From Pedobacter hartonius (GTDB taxonomy: Bacteria > Bacteroidota > Bacteroidia > Sphingobacteriales > Sphingobacteriaceae), in assembly GCF_900107535.1 (NCBI RefSeq), contig NZ_FNRA01000017.1, positions 1 through 46,807 of the forward strand: DNA of 46,807 nucleotides. Direction: 5' to 3'. Below, in pieces: positions 18,483-24,908 of this stretch. Positions within the stretch are counted from its first letter, which is position 1. Every line of letters begins with the position of its first letter. The position numbers and the translations under genes were made by a program. The notes beneath the pieces were generated by a model, which made no database searches, was not told where the DNA came from, and was given only the letters and a program-made list of their open reading frames with translations.

Positions 18483-19472
18483 TTATAATAATTCTATTTT
18501 TCTAAAATGTATTGCCATTTGTTTCTGGACAGTCTTGTCATAATCTGATTCTGAATCATTTGCTTTCCCTATTAAAATAAGCAGCTCAAGCAACAGCAGG
18601 AATGCAAGCCATATAAAATAAACCCCTGCCGCTATAGTAGATTCTTTCAAAATGCTAAACATAATTCCAAGTTCATCTAAAAAACCAATTTTATTGTTAA
18701 CCTCTTTTTCAAGATCGGCTTTCACGCTAAGTAGTAGCATATCTTTTTGGGTTTTAAGGCTATTTAGCGTGGATAATTGTGCATCGATTGCAGGAAGTTG
18801 ATTTATCTTTGGATTTGCTATCATTTTTATAGTCTTAGAAGTCGACCTTTCCATTGCAGTTTTACTCGTGGTAGTTTTAGTAGCTGTGTCTGTGGTAAAC
18901 TTTGTAATTGGTACATTGCTTGTACTTGTTTCCACGGAGGATATGGTAGGATGCTTATTAAAATCATCAACTATTTCTTTTCGTTCACTTTCTTTGATAG
19001 CTATAGAAGTGTTTAGCTGCGCGATTTGGTCGCTAATTTGTTTGGTCTTACCTGGTAGAAGATCTTCCACCTGTTTTTGATTGCTTTTAAGTTTTGCTTT
19101 CTCAATATCATCTTTAAAGATTATCTGATCGATCACCAAAGAGCCTATGATGGCCATTAATAGGGCTAACCCTATTCGGGTTAATTTTAACCATTTATTA
19201 GCTTTATCAGAAAGCAACACCTGTTTTTCAATTTGAATGATCATTAGTACTGCAGTCAGTGCCCCGAAGATACTTCCGGGAACATCTAGCTTCATGTATG
19301 TATGACAAAAACAATAGCCCACAAAAGCCCAAACAGTTACCACAATTAATAAAGCAGCTGTGTACTTCCTGACTTTCCGTACAGAGATTTCGCTGCAATT
19401 ACTAAGGATATAGAAATCGTATCCTGTCAGAAAGCAACAAACCTTCAGCCACCAATTCTGAAAATTTTTCAT
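18483..19472 (-). CDS. DUF4407 membrane protein
   Basis: A 329-aa inner-membrane protein. The N-terminus (FQNWWLKVCCFLTGYDFYIL) and the first helices (about 35-58, 66-80 and 90-112) match DUF4407. A long charged coiled-coil region follows (about 120-180). A Thr/Ser-rich stretch (about 180-215), a second coil and a final membrane helix (about 280-300) complete it. The loop between helices 3 and 4 is probably the working domain. DUF4407 proteins occur in mobile-element and defence contexts, with function unassigned. Its ATG directly abuts the stop of the upstream 191-aa gene (0 nt between them). It may be the membrane effector of this operon, which is inference. Confidence 0.8.
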   Translation of the reverse strand: MKNFQNWWLKVCCFLTGYDFYILSNCSEISVRKVRKYTAALLIVVTVWAFVGYCFCHTYMKLDVPGSIFGALTAVLMIIQIEKQVLLSDKANKWLKLTRIGLALLMAIIGSLVIDQIIFKDDIEKAKLKSNQKQVEDLLPGKTKQISDQIAQLNTSIAIKESERKEIVDDFNKHPTISSVETSTSNVPITKFTTDTATKTTTSKTAMERSTSKTIKMIANPKINQLPAIDAQLSTLNSLKTQKDMLLLSVKADLEKEVNNKIGFLDELGIMFSILKESTIAAGVYFIWLAFLLLLELLILIGKANDSESDYDKTVQKQMAIHFRKIELL

Positions 19473-20048
19473 CTAAAATCGTTTTAAAATTGTATGATGA
19501 GATATTGCTGAAAGTCCATTCATGAAACCACGAGTATAACTTATGATCATTCCCTGACTATCACCAGTATTACTACGGTGTTCTGCTTCAATTTCAAGAA
19601 CTTTCAAAACATGACTCTCAGCAATGCACTTTTTCATTTTTAATTCATCAACTACGTCCACCATACCACTTCTAGATCTACTGTCAATGTGGAAATCGAT
19701 TTCTTTGATAAAATCCTCATAGAATGTCTTTACCCGTCTTATGGTTCGATCCAGCTGATTTTTTAACGCCTCAAGATTTTGATCCAAATGGCTGGCATCT
19801 GGGTTCATCAAAGCATCCTCATAACCTTTGTTCTCATGATTCTTATCTAGGAAATCAAACAATAATTCGATATTATTTTCAGCCTTTCTTACTGAAACCT
19901 CATCAGTTTTACCCGAAAGTTCTTTTTCATTCTCGATGAATAGGCGTTCTGGGATTTCCATTGCTTTTGGCACATTGGTAGACTCGGTCATAACCAAAGG
20001 ATTTGTAGACATTTCTTCTACTTTGTTTCGTCTTAAAAAATCAAACAT
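19473..20048 (-). CDS. helical hypothetical protein, 191 aa
   Basis: A 191-aa soluble protein of mostly charged helices after an N-terminal MFDFLRRNKVEE. It contains a coiled-coil-like segment (LDQNLEALKNQLDRTIRRVKT, in two parts, about 92-112). The C-terminus (SYTRGFMNGLSAISHH) is conserved-looking but unknown to me. It sits 1 nt after the HNH gene and directly against the DUF4407 gene, so all three are surely co-translated. A structural or adaptor role linking the nuclease to the membrane protein is possible. Confidence 0.65.
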   Translation of the reverse strand: MFDFLRRNKVEEMSTNPLVMTESTNVPKAMEIPERLFIENEKELSGKTDEVSVRKAENNIELLFDFLDKNHENKGYEDALMNPDASHLDQNLEALKNQLDRTIRRVKTFYEDFIKEIDFHIDSRSRSGMVDVVDELKMKKCIAESHVLKVLEIEAEHRSNTGDSQGMIISYTRGFMNGLSAISHHTILKRF

Positions 20049-20049
20049 A

Positions 20050-20382
20050 TCATATATAGATTATTGGAACTTTATACTTAGCGTGTCCACGCTGATGACA
20101 TGAACTACAAAGAGTAATTAACATTCTATCAGGATATTCCCACGGAGCCTTAAATTTTTTCAGCGCATTTATGTATTGATATTGTCTATGATGAACTTGT
20201 AAATCTTCATTGAGCCCACATATCACACACTTGTTATTGTCAAGTAATAATATATTGCCTCTTTTTTGTTTCCATCTAACATCAAAAAGTAAGGTGCCGT
20301 ACGAACCATGCTTGTTAGGATTCGGTTCAGCTTTACTTTCAGAATTATCTTCTTCACGAGTATATCTTCTATAAATTTCCAT
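20050..20382 (-). CDS. HNH endonuclease-like protein
   Basis: A 110-aa protein with an HNH zinc-finger nuclease core. The first zinc pair is CVIC (52-55), the catalytic His pair is VHHRQY (H64/H65), and the second pair is LCSSCHQRGH (C92, C95, H100). The N-terminal 40 residues are charged and disordered-looking. HNH enzymes nick or cut DNA (rarely RNA) using one metal ion. It is the first gene of the HNH-191aa-DUF4407-TIGR04141 operon. Its ATG lies about 40 nt after promoter site B, so the operon should be under the shared palindrome regulator. Confidence 0.85.
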   Translation of the reverse strand: MEIYRRYTREEDNSESKAEPNPNKHGSYGTLLFDVRWKQKRGNILLLDNNKCVICGLNEDLQVHHRQYQYINALKKFKAPWEYPDRMLITLCSSCHQRGHAKYKVPIIYI

Positions 20383-20420
20383 AAAACCTGTTAGCTAGCA
20401 ATTTTGCCTATTTGCATCAT

Positions 20421-20466
20421 CAAATTTATATAGATCATGGACAGATATTTTACGGAAAACCGTAAA
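20421..20466 (-). promoter_or_regulatory. palindromic operator plus TAnnTTTG promoter (site B, HNH operon)
   Basis: Minus strand: perfect palindrome TTTACGG-TTTT-CCGTAAA (20449-20466), 20-nt spacer, then TAAATTTG (20421-20428). The ATG of the HNH gene is 38 nt further on, a normal leader length. The layout is identical to site A at 9494-9539 and site C at 39861-39906, including the -7 octamer of site A. No TTG-type -33 element is seen, so the promoter may need an activator bound at the palindrome. Confidence 0.75.
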
Positions 20467-20578
20467 CCGAACCTGATGTCTCTTATAAATTGAGAATATC
20501 ATTTATATAGGTATAAAACTATTATCACTGCAGTACTTTAATTGTAGTAATCAATTGGATGAATAAATCGGAAATAGG

Positions 20579-20596
20579 TTTACGGTAACCCGTAAA
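20579..20596. promoter_or_regulatory. additional TTTACGG-N4-CCGTAAA palindrome
   Basis: A perfect copy of the same operator, TTTACGG-TAAC-CCGTAAA, 130 bp (centre to centre) upstream of the site B palindrome. Neither direction has a good TAnnTTTG at the 20-nt spacing. It could be an auxiliary site for looping at promoter B, or a leftover of a promoter whose gene was destroyed (the fragment at 20642-20773). Confidence 0.6.
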
Positions 20597-20598
20597 AA

Positions 20599-20773
20599 TT
20601 ATGCAGATGTCACCTTATTTTATGCAGAAACAGTGTTAATAATGATTGAAGATTATAAAAAAGCGCCACTGGATCTCTATAAAGCAGTGAAAGCGTCTAA
20701 CAGTTTCTTTGATCCTGAAGGTATACAGGAAATTACTGATACGCTGGCTTGGCACCACATTGCAAAGCAGTAG
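20599..20773 (+). other. short ORF remnant preceded by a TTATGCAGA direct repeat
   Basis: Two copies of TTATGCAGA (20599-20607 and 20620-20628) are spaced 21 bp apart, which recalls transposase-binding repeats at an insertion-sequence end. They are followed by a 43-codon ORF (20642-20773, MIEDYKKAPLDLYKAVKAS...). The ORF reads as real protein but is too short and unlike any family I know. The region from here to 21100 holds no intact gene. It is probably debris of a mobile element related to the IstB remnant downstream. Confidence 0.3.
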
Positions 20774-21099
20774 TCGGAAAACGAAAGACAGGCCACGATT
20801 ACATGACAAGGGATCAATTCCCCTGAGGAGTAGTCTATATAATGCAACGGTTAACGGCAAAGTCAACGAACAGTTTATCTGCGGGTCCATGTTCCAGCTT
20901 CATTCCGAGGCGTCTTGCAATTAGCTGCTGACGCAAATGAAAACAGAACTGAGAATAGCCATAGCCATCCGGTTATACTGCTATATATTCTTCCCAGAGT
21001 AGCTTTTTGGTACCCCCAACATGCTTTAATTCCTTTGAAAGTACTCCAGGTTATTGCTCAAATGCTCAAACCGAGGGTCTTTATAGACGGGGTCCCCGG

Positions 21100-21477
21100 C
21101 AGAGAATTTACTTTCCAGCGTTGGATTTTCAAGATCCAGCAGCTCTGATAAACACTTTACAGCGAAAGCCTGATCTGGTGATCTGTGATGAACAGGGTTA
21201 TATCTCATTTGATAAACCAGGTGCGGAAATGCTCTTTAACCACATCTCCCTAAGAACGGCCATTAAGTCTACCATTATTACATCTAATAAATCTTTTGAT
21301 AAATGGCATGAAATCTTCAGTATGGACACGATATTGACAGCGGAATTGCTGGATAGGCTTACCCATAAATCTTTCATGGTAAACATGAATGGGAAATCCT
21401 ATCGGATGAAAGAGACAAAAAGCATGATGGGAAGCAAAATTGCTGAAAAACCGATGGGGATAACAGCGAATATCTAA
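21100..21477 (+). pseudogene. istB: IS21-family IstB helper ATPase, C-terminal remnant
   Basis: The C-terminal part of an IstB-like AAA+ transposition helper. The Walker B-type DLVICDEQGYISFDK is followed by GAEMLFNHISLRTA and the sensor segment STIITSNKSFDKWHEIF, then LLDRLTHKSFMVNMNGKSYR. The N-terminal half with Walker A is absent, and the preceding frame (about 21007-21100) does not resemble IstB. The istA transposase is missing too. The stop is at 21475-21477, and IS21-like terminal repeats follow at 21555-21598. Confidence 0.85.
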
Positions 21478-21782
21478 AGAAAAGTAACTACAAAGTTGAG
21501 CAGTGATGCGCTGCTAGTATTGAACTAAAATCTTACATTTGAGCCTCGCTAACGGGTACACTTTTCAACCGGAATCCTGGTACATAATTCAACTGGTATA
21601 AACACCTACTAGTGAGAAAGCATTTGAAAAAGTTACACCTGATTAATAAAATTTGTTTCTACTGTAGTATATCGCCCATAATTCGGATCAGTATATAAGT
21701 TGCTTATAAATTTTATATGGTCTTGTAAGGCTTGATTTATTAGTAATATTTAAATAAAAATATATTTTATTTCCTTATTAGT
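21478..21782. other. gene-free stretch holding the IS21 right end
   Basis: No ORF here looks coding. The first part contains the IS21-like terminal repeats at 21555-21598. The rest is A/T-rich and carries no recognisable structure until the abi leader. Confidence 0.4.
21555..21598 (+). repeat. IS21-type terminal direct repeats (two copies, period 24)
   Basis: Two 20-bp imperfect direct repeats, GGTACAcTTTTCAACcGGaa (21555-21574) and GGTACAtAATTCAACtGGta (21579-21598), lie 78 bp after the istB stop. Multiple direct repeats inside each end are typical of IS21 elements, where IstA binds. This probably marks the right end of the decayed IS21 copy. Confidence 0.6.
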
Positions 21783-21860
21783 TACATTTGCAATAGAAAA
21801 GAAATAGTTGGCTATAAAAAGCAAAACCCGATAGCTTGAATTGCTTCAGGGGCTACCGGG
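21783..21860 (+). promoter_or_regulatory. putative abi promoter element and leader hairpin
   Basis: TACATTTG (21783-21790) matches TAnnTTTG, although I see no -33 partner. About 36 nt on, CCCGATAGC (21827-21835) pairs with GCTACCGGG (21852-21860) with one mismatch around a 16-nt loop. The hairpin lies 57 nt before the abi ATG, so it could form in the leader and control translation or readthrough. Read on the minus strand it is followed by TTTTGCTTTTT and would resemble an intrinsic terminator for a lost gene. Confidence 0.4.
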
Positions 21861-21916
21861 AATAATGTAGTACAAATATATAAACAAATAATTGATCTTG
21901 CAAATACGAACAATTA

Positions 21917-22600
21917 ATGAGGTATATTGATTTTGAAAATATAATGTCTCCCAATCGAATGGGCAGATATCTTGCTGCATGTGGCGGCGATAGCAGAAAT
22001 GCGATGACCCTTTACCGTAAAAACTTAAAACTTTCACAGGAACTATTTACCATAGTCAGCTGTTTGGAAATTGCATTGCGGAACAAAATAGATGGTCTAT
22101 ATTTAAATCAGAAAGGTGGAGACTGGCTGCTAAATGCCTCTTCTGCAGGCGGAATGTTTGATACCCAAAGCAGCAGGCATACCAAAAATATTATTGCCCG
22201 CTCCATGACTGAGCTAGGCCAATCCTACACTCATGACAAACTGGTAGCAAGAATGGATTTTGGCTTCTGGAGATACTTGTATGCCCAACCCCAATTTTAT
22301 GCAGGAGGACAAGTTTTATTAAAGGTTTTTCCTTCTAAACCCCGAAGCACTCCATTTATTCAGTATAACCACACCTACGTATTCAATGAACTTGAAAAAA
22401 TAAATGGGCTTCGAAACAGATTAGCGCATCATGAGCCAATCTGTTTCGCGAATGGCCAACAAGTTAAGAGCACTTTATATGCAAGACACCAGTATCGATT
22501 GATATTAGAATTATTTCAGTGGATGAATATAGATGAAGCAGCATTACTTTATGGGCTAGACCATATTGTATCCCATTGTAATGATATTGACGCCATGTAA
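21917..22600 (+). CDS. Abi family protein (Abi_2, AbiD/AbiF-like)
   Basis: A 227-aa abortive-infection protein of the Abi_2 type. The N-terminal region has RYLAACGGDSRNAMTLYRKN then LFTIVSCLEIALRNKID. The C-terminal HEPN-type motif RNRLAHHEPI (RxxxxH, about 173-182) is intact and is the likely ribonuclease active site in this superfamily. AbiD/AbiF-like proteins stop phage growth by halting or killing the infected cell. It is a single gene on the plus strand between IS21 debris and a convergent DUF3037-like gene. A leader hairpin lies upstream. The length is somewhat short for the family but complete at both ends. Confidence 0.85.
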   Translation: MRYIDFENIMSPNRMGRYLAACGGDSRNAMTLYRKNLKLSQELFTIVSCLEIALRNKIDGLYLNQKGGDWLLNASSAGGMFDTQSSRHTKNIIARSMTELGQSYTHDKLVARMDFGFWRYLYAQPQFYAGGQVLLKVFPSKPRSTPFIQYNHTYVFNELEKINGLRNRLAHHEPICFANGQQVKSTLYARHQYRLILELFQWMNIDEAALLYGLDHIVSHCNDIDAM

Positions 22601-22621
22601 TATGATCAACTAATACGAAAG

Positions 22622-22639
22622 CTTACGGATAGCCGTATG
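22622..22639. promoter_or_regulatory. imperfect copy of the TTACGG-N4-CCGTAA palindrome
   Basis: CTTACGG-ATAG-CCGTATG, a degenerate copy of the shared operator, lies between the convergent ends of abi and the DUF3037-like gene. Neither strand has a TAnnTTTG at the 20-nt spacing, so it is probably not a working promoter. Confidence 0.4.
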
Positions 22640-22644
22640 TAAGA

Positions 22645-22672
22645 TTAAAAAAGGCCTGATGGATTCAGGCCT
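22645..22672 (-). terminator. intrinsic terminator overlapping the end of the DUF3037-like gene
   Basis: On the minus strand AGGCCTGA-ATCCA-TCAGGCCT forms a perfect 8-bp stem (22652-22672), followed at once by a run of T. The hairpin is made of the last sense codons (NPGLNPSGLF) and the T run merges with the TAA stop, so coding and termination share sequence. Confidence 0.75.
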
Positions 22673-23511
22673 GGATTACTTATTTTTATTAAGGGCTCGA
22701 CTCCATGTTCTTCCATGTAAAGCTCAATCTTGTCAACTTCGCTAGTGGGTACCAAGTCCAAAATTGAGGATTCCTTCACGGCCCGCCATAGTTTATGATT
22801 TTCTATAAAATCTTTATGTGGTTCGTCGCCAATCAAAAAGAAATGGCCGTTTTTCCCAGTCGGGGTTTCTTTGATTCTATCTATTAAATATAAATGGGCA
22901 CTAATTTGCTGTTGAATGATGTGAGGTCTCTGACCATTAAAATCCTTGACTTCTCCAGTAACCTGAACTTCATTCTTACCTATAAACCATACTTTTGCCG
23001 GAACAACAAGGCCTGGAATTTTAGAATTATCAATTTCTGCATCAAAATTGACTCTGCCTGCCAGTGAACTTGTTAATTGTTTTTTTACTCTATCAATAGG
23101 TTTGAGCTGTGGTTCATCAAGACTAGGCAATTGGTAAATAAATTTCTCGAAAAGTTTATCAAAAATATTTTGATTGAGATCAAGATCAATCCTTTTTGGT
23201 GTTGAATATGTTATTAGATTGTTTGCGTAAGTTGCTAAATAATTGAAATAATGCTCTTTTAAAGTTGATGTGCCCTTATAAGTTTCCAAAATATCACCTT
23301 TAGATTCTTGAGAAAGTTTTTGTAACGCCTTTAAGCTAATCTTGATCATACTGAATGCACTTTCGGAAAACAACCCTTTGATCACTGATAATTTATGAGC
23401 AGAAAACTCAAATTTGCATGTGCTTTCATTCCCAACAAAAAGGCCAATACTTACCCGCTCGCCAACATTTGGACGGATTGTGCAGTATAATATTGAGTAG
23501 AATGTTTTCAT
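22645..23511 (-). CDS. DUF3037-like protein paired with a HipA-like kinase
   Basis: A 288-aa protein when started at MKTFYSILYCTIRPN (23511). The longer frame from 23571 overlaps the end of the upstream kinase reading and has a less protein-like N-terminus. The start resembles DUF3037 (YSILxxxxRPxxGExVxIGLFV). DUF3037 genes are commonly found next to HipA_2-type kinases, as here (11 nt after the repaired kinase stop). No catalytic motif is seen and the function is unknown. If the kinase is dead, this gene is an orphan half of the pair. Confidence 0.6.
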   Translation of the reverse strand: MKTFYSILYCTIRPNVGERVSIGLFVGNESTCKFEFSAHKLSVIKGLFSESAFSMIKISLKALQKLSQESKGDILETYKGTSTLKEHYFNYLATYANNLITYSTPKRIDLDLNQNIFDKLFEKFIYQLPSLDEPQLKPIDRVKKQLTSSLAGRVNFDAEIDNSKIPGLVVPAKVWFIGKNEVQVTGEVKDFNGQRPHIIQQQISAHLYLIDRIKETPTGKNGHFFLIGDEPHKDFIENHKLWRAVKESSILDLVPTSEVDKIELYMEEHGVEPLIKISNPGLNPSGLF

Positions 23512-23521
23512 TTTTGAACTA

Positions 23522-23991
23522 TTAACGAATAAATTTATGAATAAGTTGTGAAAATGAAAAAATTGTGTCATTTAACCATTGTTCATTTTCGATAACGGCT
23601 GACTTAACATTGTCTAATAAAACCGATTTGTCACTACACCATTCATCAGGTATATATTTATTATATTGGAAAGAGCTTCACTATATTTTAGACCAAATGC
23701 TGGCTTTTCGAAATTTGCAATCTGAATAAGTCCACCCAAGATCTTGCTTGGTATGTGTTCCTCCCTGATTTTTATTAAAGCCCCGGGAAGAAACGGTAAA
23801 TCCCAGCTTTGCAACCATTGATGAGCAATAACCTCTTGTATTAACTTATTCTTGTAATCATATTTACAAACGTAATCTTCAACGTCACTGCCAAGTACCA
23901 CCACAGGCCTGCTACCCCCGGTTTCTATAACGCGTGAAATCTCAGTGATCGATTGTAGTAATGGCAACATCATATTTGAATTAAGTATCAA
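23522..23991 (-). pseudogene. HipA-like kinase, internally deleted and frameshifted
   Basis: The first about 110 residues (from MILNSNMMLPLL, more likely start MMLPLLQSI at 23973) match the HipA_2-type kinase N-terminus: IETGGSRPVVVLGSDVEDYV, KLIQEVIAHQWLQSW, GGLIQIANFEKPAFG. The frame then closes at 23614, but a one-base shift near 23660 opens NKYIPDEWCSDKSVLLDN...HKFIR with a stop at 23522-23524, just 11 nt before the DUF3037-like ATG. Even with the repair only about 156 residues remain. The central part expected to hold the NxDR/N and Asp catalytic residues is missing, so kinase activity must be lost. Confidence 0.65.
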
Positions 23992-24213
23992 TTTGTTATA
24001 TCTACATTGTTTTAGAGGTATTGATCTCGCAATATAATGTTTTATAATAACTAAATTGTTGTTCTTCTAAGTTATGTAAAATTAACATACAATGATATTA
24101 AACAATAGTACAAATCAGAATTATCAACACTATATTTAAAATCAATTATCTTGATGATTAGCTTTTTTCACCACAAAACATGGATTTTATTCCTGGTAAT
24201 GCTGTCCTAAGAA

Positions 24214-24870
24214 TTATTCCTCTTTCACTACAAAAAACCAACTTGACACATAAGCAGTAAAAGTACCAAATAGTCCCACTCCTGCAGTCATTAAGATCGC
24301 TGCAATAATCCTACCTTCTGTAGTCACTGGAAATTTATCACCATAGCCAACAGTAGTTATGGTTACATATGCCCACCATATGGCGTCTTCTGCAGATTTT
24401 ATGTTACTATTAGGATCTTTCTCCACTTGGAGGATGGCAATCGAAGAAAATATAATTAGTAGTACTGCAAGAATGGTCACTGAAGTGAAAGCACCCTTTG
24501 CTCTGTTCCTAAACACGTGTTTGACAAACATCTGTGTAGAGCGGAACGCACGAATCAGGCGTAATAATCTGATTAACCTCAAAATCCTCCCTGCTCGCAA
24601 ATAGCTTACTGCAGGTACGCTGGAAATTAAGTCGATCCACCCCCACCTCAAAAAAGCCAATTTATTTTGGGCTTTATAGAAACGAACGCAAAATTCTGCG
24701 AAGAAAAACACACAAATAGTATTGTCTATGTATGTCAGTAAAATTGATGTCTCTTTTGGGAGAATAAAAACGGTATCTACCAGGATCGCGAGCAAAACAT
24801 AGATAGATAATACAAGTACAACTAGATTGAGTAAGCCGAGTTGATTTTCATTATTGAAATTTTTAGGCAT
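24214..24870 (-). CDS. voltage-gated-type potassium channel
   Basis: A 218-aa six-helix channel subunit. S1 is at about 12-33 and S2 at about 42-62. An arginine-rich S4 (LRAGRILRLIRLLRLIRAFR) spans about 91-110 and S5 about 126-146. The selectivity filter TVGYGD is at 173-178, and S6 at about 187-212. It lacks a long cytoplasmic regulatory domain. It would let K+ cross the inner membrane in response to voltage. It is the last gene of the 14-gene Ter-like operon, 38 nt after ftsK. That suggests membrane depolarisation or K+ efflux is one output of the system, as an ion-channel effector or stress response. Confidence 0.88.
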   Translation of the reverse strand: MPKNFNNENQLGLLNLVVLVLSIYVLLAILVDTVFILPKETSILLTYIDNTICVFFFAEFCVRFYKAQNKLAFLRWGWIDLISSVPAVSYLRAGRILRLIRLLRLIRAFRSTQMFVKHVFRNRAKGAFTSVTILAVLLIIFSSIAILQVEKDPNSNIKSAEDAIWWAYVTITTVGYGDKFPVTTEGRIIAAILMTAGVGLFGTFTAYVSSWFFVVKEE

Positions 24871-24908
24871 AATTGAGGTATGTAGATGAAGATTTTCGTG
24901 GTAATTTA

